The notes under the pieces: model-generated
Seen by the model: the letters and a program-made list of their open reading frames with translations, nothing else
The model's database searches: none
Told to the model about the DNA's origin: nothing
Translations under genes and position numbers: made by a program
Shown here: positions 43,718 to 53,800 of the stretch, piece after piece
Layout: every line of letters starts with the position of its first letter
Numbering within the stretch: position 1 is the stretch's first letter
Assembly: GCA_025964555.1 (NCBI GenBank)
Contig: JAOPYQ010000009.1
Location: 62,001 to 126,000, forward strand
Source: Thermoleophilia bacterium
Lineage (GTDB): Bacteria > Actinomycetota > Thermoleophilia > Gaiellales > SKUG01
Direction: 5' to 3'
Length of the DNA stretch: 64,000 nucleotides

Positions 43718-46153
43718 TCAGCCTTCGTCGGTCGCGGCTGCGGCCTTCGCCTTGGCCGGTGCCTTCTTCTTGGCGGGAGCCTTCTTCTTGGCTGCCGGCT
43801 TCTTGGCGGCCGCGGGCTTCGCCTCCGCGCCGTCGGCGCCGACCTCGGCCTCCGCACCGTCGCCGTCCGAATCCTTCTTCTGCCAGCGCTTCTGGCCCTC
43901 GGGCAGCTCCGGGAAGTCGAAAACGACCTTGTCGTCGTCATCGAGCTTGAGACGCGCACGGAACGACTTGCCCGCGCGCGATCGGAAGCCCTGCAGCTCG
44001 TCGGTCGTGAAGCGCTGCTCGATGAGCTCCTTGGCCTCGTCGGGCATGAGCTGACGACCGGCGATCGCGCGCCAGATCACGAACCCGCAGCCCGCTTCCT
44101 CGCGGCTCTTCCAGCTCGTGCAGCCGTACGCCCGCGCGTTCTCACGAATGATGTTGGGCTGTCCCTCGTCGTTGAGGTTGCCGAGCGCCGCGCAGCGCGG
44201 GCACGGACCGAGCTCGGCGCGCGCCATGCGCAGCGCGACCGGATCGATCTCGGTGATCTTCGTGACAGTCGTCTCCGTGAACTCGACGATGCCCTTCATG
44301 AACACGTCCGCGGTCAGCTCGCCGTGCTCGATGTCGCGAAGCTGCTTCTCCCAGTTGCCGGTCATGTCCGGCGAGATGAGCGGATGCCCTTCGAGGATCT
44401 CGATGAGCTTCATGCCCTTGCCGGTGACCTTGAGCTGACGTCCCTCACGCTGGATGTACTGGCGGCCGATGAGCAGCTCGATGATCGAGGCGCGCGTGGC
44501 CGGCGTTCCGAGCCCGCGGTCCTTCATCATCTCGCGTGCGGTCTCGTCGTCCACGAGCTTGCCGGCGGTCTCCATCGCGCTCAGCAGCGTGCCTTCCGAG
44601 TAGCGCGCCGGCGGCTTCGTCTGCTTCTCCACCGGCTGGTCGTCGTCGACCGTCGCGTCCACGCTCTCGCCCTCGGTGAGCTTGGGCAGTGGCGCCTTCT
44701 CGTCCTCGTCACCCTCCGCCTTCGTAGCGGGGTCGACGCCGGGATCCTCTGCGGGAGCGTCGATCGTCTCGCCATAGACCGCGCGCCAGCCGGGCTCGAC
44801 GAGCACGGTGCCCTTGGTGCGGAAGTGCTCGCCCTCCACTTCCGTGATGACGACCGTGTCCTCGTGCTTGGCGACCGGATGGAAGACCGACAGGTAGCGC
44901 TTCACGACGAGGTCGTAGATGCGCTTCTCGGAGTCGTCCAGCTTCGACAGGTCGGCGACCTGGTCGGTGGGGATGATCGCGTGATGGTCCTCGACCTTGG
45001 AGTCGTCGACGATGCGCTCGAGCGGCAGCTCGCGCAGGTTCATGACGTAGGTCGCGCCCTCCGCATACGGCGGCAGCGCGGTGAACATGGCGGCGCGCGG
45101 CTGCAGCTCCGGGACCATGTCGGTGGTCAGGTAGCGGCTGTTGGTACGCGGATAGGTGAGCACCTTGTGGCGCTCGTACAGCGACTGCGCGATTCCGAGC
45201 GTGCGCTTCGCGGAGTAGCCGAGCCGTGAGTTGGCTTCGCGCTGCAGCGACGTCAGGTCGTACAGCATGCCCGGGCGCGACGTTCGCTTCTTGATCTCGA
45301 GCGACGCGACCCGGCCGCGAGCGCCGCGGACCTTCGCGACACGTGCCTCGGCTTCTTCCTGCGTGCCTGCCCACGTTGCGCGGTTGTCGCTCTTGGCCTT
45401 GGCGTGGTCGAACCACATGCCCTTGTAGCTGCGCCCGCTTGGATCGGTGGTGGCGAATTCCGCCTGCACGAGGAAGTACGTCTCGGGCACGAAGTCGAGG
45501 ATCAGCTGCTCGCGTGCGGCGAGGATGCCGAGCGTCGGGGTCTGCACGCGACCGATGGACACGACGCCGCCGAACGCGGAGCGGCCACGGATCGTCGCGG
45601 CGCGCGTGGCATTCATGCCCACGAGCCAGTCGGCCTCGGAGCGCGAGCGCGCCGAGCTCTCCAGGTTGCGCATGTCCTTGCCGTCGCGCAGCTGCTCGAA
45701 GCCGTCCTTGATGGCCTTCTTGGTCATCGAGGAGATCCACAGGCGACGGACGGGCTTGTCGACGTTCGACAGGTCCATCGTGTACGCGAAGATGAGCTCG
45801 CCTTCGCGCCCCGCATCGCATGCGTTGATGATGTCGTCGACGTCGTCGCGTCGGGCGAGGCGATGGATGACCTTGAGCTGCTTCTCCGAGTCGCCGGAGC
45901 GCGCGCGCAGCTTGAACGAGGGAATGTCGTGGGTCTTGCCCGGGATGATGGGCAGGTCCTTGACGCGCCACTTCTTGAGCGTGTCGTTGTAGTCCTCGGG
46001 CTCGGCGAGCTCGACGAGGTGGCCGACCGCCCACGTGATCACGTGGTCTTCGCTCTCGAAGAAGCCTTCCTTCTTGTCGAACTTCCCGGGCAGTGCCTCG
46101 GACAGGTCGCGTCCAACGGACGGCTTCTCGGCAACGATCAGCGTCTTTCCCAT
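43718..46153 (-). CDS. topB: type IA DNA topoisomerase (TopB/topoisomerase III-like)
   Basis: An 811-residue type IA topoisomerase that relaxes or decatenates DNA through a 5'-phosphotyrosine. The start MGKTLIVAEKPSVGRDLSEAL and the toprim motif DAGREGEL (113-120) are as in topoisomerase III, and the catalytic tyrosine is Y334 (VLTYPRTNSRYL). An acidic insertion (about 470-510) lies in the middle. The C-terminal part carries zinc-finger-like cysteines (GPCPRCAALG) and a toprim-associated repeat (GFRSRAGKSFRARL). It ends in a Lys/Ala/Pro tail (AAAKKPAAKKKAPAKKKAP), like histone H1 or actinobacterial TopA tails. GGAGGAG precedes ATG 46153. It is divergent from the 35-residue-repeat gene. Confidence 0.92.
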   Translation of the reverse strand: MGKTLIVAEKPSVGRDLSEALPGKFDKKEGFFESEDHVITWAVGHLVELAEPEDYNDTLKKWRVKDLPIIPGKTHDIPSFKLRARSGDSEKQLKVIHRLARRDDVDDIINACDAGREGELIFAYTMDLSNVDKPVRRLWISSMTKKAIKDGFEQLRDGKDMRNLESSARSRSEADWLVGMNATRAATIRGRSAFGGVVSIGRVQTPTLGILAAREQLILDFVPETYFLVQAEFATTDPSGRSYKGMWFDHAKAKSDNRATWAGTQEEAEARVAKVRGARGRVASLEIKKRTSRPGMLYDLTSLQREANSRLGYSAKRTLGIAQSLYERHKVLTYPRTNSRYLTTDMVPELQPRAAMFTALPPYAEGATYVMNLRELPLERIVDDSKVEDHHAIIPTDQVADLSKLDDSEKRIYDLVVKRYLSVFHPVAKHEDTVVITEVEGEHFRTKGTVLVEPGWRAVYGETIDAPAEDPGVDPATKAEGDEDEKAPLPKLTEGESVDATVDDDQPVEKQTKPPARYSEGTLLSAMETAGKLVDDETAREMMKDRGLGTPATRASIIELLIGRQYIQREGRQLKVTGKGMKLIEILEGHPLISPDMTGNWEKQLRDIEHGELTADVFMKGIVEFTETTVTKITEIDPVALRMARAELGPCPRCAALGNLNDEGQPNIIRENARAYGCTSWKSREEAGCGFVIWRAIAGRQLMPDEAKELIEQRFTTDELQGFRSRAGKSFRARLKLDDDDKVVFDFPELPEGQKRWQKKDSDGDGAEAEVGADGAEAKPAAAKKPAAKKKAPAKKKAPAKAKAAAATDEG

Positions 46154-46313
46154 GCCTGCTCCTCCTCGTGCATCACTTCCCGGCGATCAGGCGGAGCGCC
46201 GGGGGTCGTGCGTCGCAGGATAGCAGCGAACCCGGAAGGCGCCACCCCGGTCTGGAAACGCGATCGCGTTGTCCTCCGAAGTACTGATGAAGGGTTCGAG
46301 GACGGGGACGGGG

Positions 46314-47564
46314 ATGATTTCGGCAGCCGAGCGACCACTCGTCGCGGCCTGGCTCACGCGCGGGTGGACCGTGCGCGGATCCACGTCGGGCGCGTCCGTG
46401 CGCGGCGCCTTCGCCAAGAACCTCGCAGCCACGGAACACCCGGTCGCGGCGGCGATCCTCACGAATGCGTGGACGATCCGCGGATCGGTCGAAGGCACGG
46501 CGGTCCGATCCGCATACCAGAAGAACCTCGCCGCGACCGGCGGCGACGCAATTGCAGCGGCACACCTCACCGACGGCTGGGCGGTGGCCTCGGGCGTCGC
46601 AGGCGACCAGGTCAGGAGCGCGTACGCGAAGAACTTCGCGGCAACGAGCGATGCGCGGGCCGCCGCGATCCTCACCAATGGCTGGACCCGCAGCACGGGA
46701 GTCAGCGGCGACCAGATCCGCTCGGCGTACGCGAAGAACCTCGCTGCGACCAACGACGCTCGCGCCGCGGCGACGCTCACCAACGGCTGGGCCGTGAGCA
46801 CGGGGCGCAGCGGCGACCAGCTCAGGAGCGCCTACTTGAAGAATCTCGCGGCCACCGACGACGCGCAGGCAGCAGCGCTGCTGACCCGTGGCTGGGCGGT
46901 CGCGCAGACCCGGGAGGGCACCGCCATCAGGAGTGCCTACGCCAAGAACTTCGCCGCCACCGGCGACGCCGAGGCAGCGGCCCTGCTCACGAGCGCGTGG
47001 GCGACCCGGAAGACCACGTCGGGCGACGTGGTCCGCAGCGCCTTCGCCAACAACTTCCAGCGGCTCCAGCGCTTCGACCCGGAGGTCGCCGCCGCGGCCG
47101 AGGCCGCGCGCGATCGACTTCGTTCGGGTGACGGATCGACCGACGACGTCGCGCGCGTGCTCGAGGTCTACGAGCTGCCGGAGATCGCGGAGATGATTCC
47201 CGTGCTTCGCTGGCGCGCGGCGGCAGCGATGTTCGACGATGCCGTGCGACGCGGCAACCACGTGCCGCTCGTCGAGGGTGTCCTCGCGCGCGCGAGGGAG
47301 CATCTCGATGAGCTGCCGCCCAACCCGGCGACCGACGGCCTGCGTCGCAGCACGATGGAACTCATCGAGCGCAACCAGGCACGCCTGCGCGGCGACCACT
47401 CCTCCGACCCCGTTCGCGGCTACGCCAACCACGCCGACTACGCCGAGGTCGGGCGCGTCGTGGAGAACCTCTCGCTGCTCGACACGATCGGCATGCCGGT
47501 CCGCTCGACGGTCGTCGCAGCACCGGAAGCTGCAGCAGTCGGCGACTCCGCTCTGACCTGGTGA
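46314..47564 (+). CDS. tandem 35-residue repeat protein, unknown family
   Basis: A 416-residue protein whose N-terminal 60% is seven tandem units of about 35 residues (46329-47069). Units 3 to 6 are exactly 105 bases each, starting at 46545, 46650, 46755 and 46860; unit 7 starts at 46965. The pattern is D-A-x-A-A-A-x-L-T-x-G-W, seven variable residues, G-D-x-I/V-R-S-A-Y-A-K-N-L/F-A-A-T-x. Each unit probably forms a helical hairpin, giving an alpha-solenoid. The C-terminal 160 residues are helical and unrepeated. No signal peptide or span. The start is uncertain: ATG 46314 (GAGGA at 11 bases) or ATG 46287. I do not recognise the repeat; TPR-like length but no TPR consensus. Confidence 0.8.
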   Translation: MISAAERPLVAAWLTRGWTVRGSTSGASVRGAFAKNLAATEHPVAAAILTNAWTIRGSVEGTAVRSAYQKNLAATGGDAIAAAHLTDGWAVASGVAGDQVRSAYAKNFAATSDARAAAILTNGWTRSTGVSGDQIRSAYAKNLAATNDARAAATLTNGWAVSTGRSGDQLRSAYLKNLAATDDAQAAALLTRGWAVAQTREGTAIRSAYAKNFAATGDAEAAALLTSAWATRKTTSGDVVRSAFANNFQRLQRFDPEVAAAAEAARDRLRSGDGSTDDVARVLEVYELPEIAEMIPVLRWRAAAAMFDDAVRRGNHVPLVEGVLARAREHLDELPPNPATDGLRRSTMELIERNQARLRGDHSSDPVRGYANHADYAEVGRVVENLSLLDTIGMPVRSTVVAAPEAAAVGDSALTW

Positions 47565-47601
47565 CGGCACCACGCATGCGCGTCGCTCGCGCGCGTGTGC
47601 G

Positions 47602-47657
47602 AGACGCTTCCAAAAGCGTCTTGGTCGCTCCCGGCCCCCGGAGTGGCCGCACTCCGG
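47602..47657 (+). terminator. two hairpins after the repeat-protein gene
   Basis: AGACGCTT and AAGCGTCT form an 8-bp stem with a CCAA loop (47602-47621), followed by TGG. CCGGAGT and ACTCCGG form a 7-bp stem (47638-47657). Both lie in the 252-base gap between the 35-residue-repeat gene and the giant surface protein. The first is the better terminator candidate, although the T-tract is minimal. Confidence 0.5.
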
Positions 47658-47816
47658 CCAGCATGGAGATTTACGTAGGTATGACGGCAGGGGTGCGTGC
47701 CGATTCGGTGGACCGGATCGTCCAGTTCGATGGCCGGATCCCGAGAGCCGTGAGACCGTGGTCGTGACCTCTGGTGCCGTGGCGGCGTCACCAGTTCGCC
47801 GCAGTCAAGGATCGAC

Positions 47817-50800
47817 ATGCTTCTCCCGCGCACGATGTTCGTGGCCCCCACGACGCGCCTTCGCCTCGTACTCCTCTCCCTCGTGGTGCTGCTCGCAGCC
47901 CTGATGGTGCAGGCGGCTTCGGCACCCTCGGCGCGGGCAGCACAGCTCGACACCACGCCGATCGCCGGTACGACCTTCGAGGGCGGCGACGGCAACGTCA
48001 CGCGAAATGAAATCGGGCAGATCGACTGGGAGAACCTGGTCCCGTTCACGGTGACGCAGGATGCGGCATCCACCTCGAACAGCGCCGTGTGGGGCGGCGG
48101 CGTGAAGCAGGAAGAGCCGCAGACCTGGTTCTGGCAGACCGGCGAGGTCAACGACAAGACGAACATCCTGTCCGCCGCCAGCGTCGCCAAGAACCTTGGC
48201 GACGTATTCCTGTACTTCGGCTTCCAGACCGAGGCCGCGTCCGGAAACGCCAACTTCGCGATCGAGCTCAACCAGCTCCAGCCGACGTATACGAGCACCG
48301 AGGCGAACACGACACCGACGACCAAGCGCACGACGGACCTGCCGCGCCGCAAGGCCGGCGACCTGCTCATCAGCTACGACGTCACCAACAGCGACGTCAA
48401 GATCGGCGCCTGCAAGTGGAAGGGCACCGCCGCGATCGGCGAATGGGTCCATGCCGACGACGCGACGTCCATCGACTCGAACGAGAAGACATGCCACCCA
48501 CTCGACTCGACGAAGGCCGAGGGTGCCGTCAACGACACCGCGCTCGCCATGCCGACCGGAATGGGGGGCACGTTCGCCTTTCCGATCCCCAAGGACGGCT
48601 TCGGCGAGGCATCGATCAACATCAGCAAGGCACTCGGCCTGGGCGGGACCAGCACCTGCTTCTCCTTCGGCTCGATCTGGATGCACAGCCGCACGTCGCT
48701 CGAGCTGTCGTCCCAGCCGAAGGACCTGATGGCTCCGATGGAGTTGAGCCTCGGCAGCTGCTCGATCGACATCCTCAAGAAGCAGCAGGTCAACACCACT
48801 GCCGTGGACGGGTACACCACAGGATCCGTGGACGCCTACATCGGCGACACGATCAACTACCGACTCGAGGTCCGCAACGCGGGCACGCAGCCCATCACGA
48901 GCGTGGTGCCGACCGACAACGACTGCGGTTCGATCTCCGCGCCCACGAAGACCGGCGGGAACACGGACAGCATCCTCGAGGTTGGCGAGCTGTGGGTCTA
49001 CACGTGCTCGCACCCCGTCGCCGCCGGTGACGTGACGGCCGGCACCTACAGGAACACCGCGTCGGTGAAGGGCGTCGTGAACAGCCTCGAGCTCAACGAC
49101 AGCTCCTTCGTGACCGCCGCAGTCAAGTCCGCTGGCCTCACGATCACCAAGCTCCAGACCACCACCCCCGCCGACGCGACGACCTACGCGCCCGGCCCCG
49201 TCACGCTCTACGCGGGCGGCACGATCAGCTACCGCCTCGTCATCACCAACACCGGCACGACGACGCTCTCGAACATCGACGTCACCGATGCCGGCTGCAC
49301 CGGACTCGTGGATCCGGCCGGGACCCTTGCCCCCGGCGCGAGCGTCACCGTGACCTGCAGCAAGGCGACCGCGAACGCGCTCACCCCCACCTCCTACGTG
49401 AACGTTGCGAGCGTCACCGCGACCGACGGCACGAAGTCACCGACCGCGACGTCGAACTCCGTCACCGCTACCACGATCAAGAACGGGCTCGTCCTCGACA
49501 AGAAGCAGGCAACGGCCGCGAACACCGCGTTCATCGATGCGACGAACGCAGAGCTCACGGTCCGCGCGGGATCCACGCTCCACTACCTGATCGAGGTCAC
49601 CAACACCGGCAACGCCACGGTCTCCAACGTGACCCTGGCTGATGCGAACTGCACGGCCACGACGCCCGTCGCGTCGCTCGCGCCGAATGCCACGACCACC
49701 TTCCGCTGCACCCAGGCGACGACCGGCTCCGCAACGCGCACCAACAGCGCGCAGGCGACCGCGACCGACGCGCTCGGCGGCACCGTCACGTCCAACACCG
49801 ACCTGGTCACCGCACGCACGGTCACCACGGGACTCGAGCTGGAGAAGGTGCAGTCCACCACGGCCCCCACGACCTTCGCCGACGGCACCGACCAGCAGGT
49901 CACCGTGTACGCCGGCGCGACGCTCTACTACGTCGTTCGCGTCAAGAACACGGGCAACTACCCGCTCACCAACGTCACGCTCTCCGACCCCGGCTGCAGC
50001 GCCACCACTCCGCTCGGGTCGCTCGATCCCGGCGCGTACGGTTCGTTCCTCTGTTCCAAGGTCACCGACGCGAGCGCTGCGACCTACACGAACACCGCGA
50101 CCGCGACCGGTACCGACGTGCTCAACGCGCCGGTGAACTCCAACGGCGACTTCGTCGTCGCCCGGACCGTCACCACCGGACTGGTGCTCGACAAGAAGCA
50201 GGCAACCGCAGCCAACACCGCGTTCGCCGACGCCACGAACCTGCAGCTGACGGTGCCGTCCGGCACGACCCTGCACTACGTCATCGAAGTGCACAACACC
50301 GGCAACCACGCGCTCACGAACGTCACGCTCACCGACGCGAACTGCACGGCGACGACCGCGATCGCGCAGCTCGACGCCGGCGCCTACGCATACTTTCGCT
50401 GCACGCAGTCGACCAACGACACCCTCGCGACGCACGACAACTCCGCTCGAGCAACGGGCACGGACGTGCTGAGCGGCCCGGTCGTCTCCAACCTCGACAC
50501 GGTCTCGGCGCGTACGCTCACGAGCGGCCTGCTGCTCGAGAAGCGCCAGGCGAAGACCGCCGGCGCGTTCGCATCCGCAACGCACGCCGAGATCACCGTG
50601 CGCAGCGGCGACACGATCCACTACGTCATCCGCGTGAAGAACACCGGCAACTACGCGCTCACCGACGTCACGCTGACCGACCCGAACTGCTCCACGACGA
50701 CACCGCTCGCCTCGCTGGCAGCTGGCGCCGAGTACGACTTCACCTGCTCGAAGACCACGAGCGGCGCCGGAACGACCTGGGACAACGACGCCCAGGCAAC

Positions 50801-53800
50801 CGGAACCAGCCTGCTCGGCCTGCCCGTCACGTCGCTGAAGGACAGCGTCTCGGCCCGCGTTGTGACCACGGGGCTGACCCTGACGAAGCGCCAGGCGACG
50901 ACCGCCGGCGCGTTCGCCGACGCGACGCACGGCGAGATCACGGTGCGCAGCGGCGACACGATCCACTACGTCATCCGCGTGAAGAACATCGGCAACTACG
51001 CGCTCACCAACGTGACGCTGACCGATCCGAACTGCACGACCACGACGGCGCTCGCGTCGCTGGCTACAGGCGCGGAGTTCGACTTCACGTGCTCGAAGAC
51101 CACGAGCGGTGCCGGCACCACCTGGAAGAACGAGGCACAGGCCACGGGCACCGACGTGCTGAGCCAGCCCGTCACGTCTCCGAAGGACGACGTCACGGCG
51201 CGAGTCGTGACGACCGGCCTGACGCTCGAGAAGCGACAGTCGGCGACCGCGGGCACGTTCGAGCAGGCGAGCGACGCACCGCTCAGGTCCGCAGCGGCGA
51301 CACGATCCACTACATGATCCGCGTGAAGAACACGGGCAACTACCCGCTCACCAACGTCACCCTCGACGATCTGAACTGCTCCGCGACGACGCCGCTGCTC
51401 ACGCTGGCGCCTGGCGCCGAGTACGACTTCACCTGCTCGAAGACGACGTCCGGCGCAGGTACGACCTGGAACAACGAAGCGCAGGCCACGGGCACCAGCG
51501 TGTTCAACCTGCCCGTGACGTCTGCCAAGGACGACGTCACGGCGCGTGTCGTGACGACCGGGCTGACCCTGACCAAGCGCCAAGCCACGACCGGCGGCGC
51601 GTTCGCCGATGCCACGCACGGCGAGATCACGGTTCGCAGCGGTGACACAATCCACTACGTCATCCGCGTGAAGAACACGGGCAACTACCCGCTCACCAAC
51701 GTCACGCTCGACGATCCGAACTGCACCACCACGACGCCGATCGCGACGCTTGGCGCGGGCGCCGAGTTCGACTTCACGTGCTCGAAGTCGACCTCCGGAA
51801 CCGGCACGACCCAGGACAACGACGCGCAGGCCACGGGCACCGACGTGCTCGACAAGCCGGTGACGTCACCGAAGGACGTCGTCACCGCACGCGTCGTGAC
51901 GACGGGGCTCACGCTGGACAAGCGCCAGGCGCTCGTGGCGGGCACGTTCGCCGCCGCGACCAACGCGGAGCTCACCGTTCGCAGCGGCGACACCGTCCAC
52001 TACGTCATCCGCGTCACGAACACCGGCAACTACGCGCTCACGAACGTCACGCTGACCGATCCGAACTGCACCACGACGACGCCGCTGGCGTCGCTCGCTG
52101 CAGGCGCGCAGTTCGACTTCACGTGCTCGAAGACCACGAGCGGTGCCGGCACCACTTGGAGGAACGAGGCGCAGGCCACGGGCACCGACGTGCTCGACAA
52201 GCCCGTCGCCTCACTCAAGGACGACGTCACCGCGCGCGTCGTGACGACGGGCCTGACTCTCGAGAAGCGCCAGTCGGCGACCGCAGGCACGTTCGAGCAG
52301 GCGAGCGACGCGCTGCTCACGGTCCGAAGCGGCGACACGATCCACTACGTGATCCGCGTGAAGAACACGGGCAACTACGCGCTCACGAACGTCACGCTCA
52401 CCGATCCGAACTGCTCAACGACGACGCCGCTCACCACGCTGGCAGCAGGCGCAGAGCATGACTTCACCTGCTCGAAGACCACGAGCGGCGCCGGCACGAC
52501 CTGGAACAACGAGGCGCAGGCGACGGGCACCGACGTACTCGACAAGCCGGTCACGTCACCCAAGGACGACGTCACCGCGCGCGTCGTCACGACCGGGCTG
52601 ACCCTGGCGAAGCGCCAGGCCACCTCCGCCGGCTCGTTTGCCGACGCGACTCATGGCCAGATCACGGTCCGCAGCGGCGACACGATCCATTACGTCATCC
52701 GCGTCAAGAACACCGGCAACTACGCCGTGACCCACGTCACGCTGACCGACCCGAACTGCTCCACGACGACGCCGCTCGCGTCGCTGGATGCAGGTGCGGA
52801 GTACGACTTCACGTGCTCGAAGACGACGTCCGGCACTGGCACGACCCAGAAGAACGAGGCGCAGGCCACGGGCACCGACGTGCTCGACAAGCCCGTCACG
52901 TCACCCAAGGACGACGTCACCGCACGCGTCGTGACGACGGGCCTGACCCTCGACAAGCGACAGTCCACCAACGCCGCCGCCACCTTCGCGACGTCCACCG
53001 ATGACGAGCTCACGGTCCGCACCGGCACGAAGCTCTGGTACGTGATCCGCGTCACGAACACCGGCAACCACGAGCTCACCAACGTCACGCTCGACGACGC
53101 GAACTGCTCCACGACCACGCCGCTGGCGACGCTCGCGGCCGGCGCCGCGCACGACTTCACGTGCTCGAAGACGACGTCGGGTACGGACACGGCCTGGACC
53201 AACGAGGCGCAGGCCACGGGCACCGACGTGCTCGACAAGCCCGTGACCTCACCCAAGGACCACGTCTCCGCACGCACGCTCACGACCGGCCTGACGCTCG
53301 ACAAGCGCCAGTCGACGAACGCCGCAGCCACCTACGCGACGGCCTCGGATGCCGACCTCACCGTGCGCACCAACACCACGATCTACTACGTGATCCGCGT
53401 GAAGAACACGGGCAACTACGAGCTCTCGAACGTCACCCTGACCGACGCGAACTGCACCTCGACGGCCGTGCTGGCAACGCTCGCACCGAACGCCGAGCAC
53501 GACTTCACGTGCTCGCAGGCGACGACGGGCACGGCCACGTCGCACGACAACACGGCGCAGGCGACCGGCACCGACCTGCTCGGCGCACCGGTCACGTCGC
53601 TCCCCGACACCGTGTACGCCAAGACGCTCACGACCGGCCTGGCGCTCGACAAGCGCCAGTCGACGGACGCAGCGGCGACGTTCGACGATTCGACCGACGC
53701 GCAGCTCACCGTGCCGATGGGCACGACGCTGTACTACGTCATCCGCGTGAAGAACAAGGGCAACTACGCCCTCACGAACGTCACCCTGACGGACGCGAAC

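Noticed and set aside
47658-47816. Riboswitch in the leader of the giant surface gene
   Set aside because: The leader is GC-rich with some pairing, but I could not match the conserved cores of c-di-GMP, c-di-AMP or cobalamin riboswitches.
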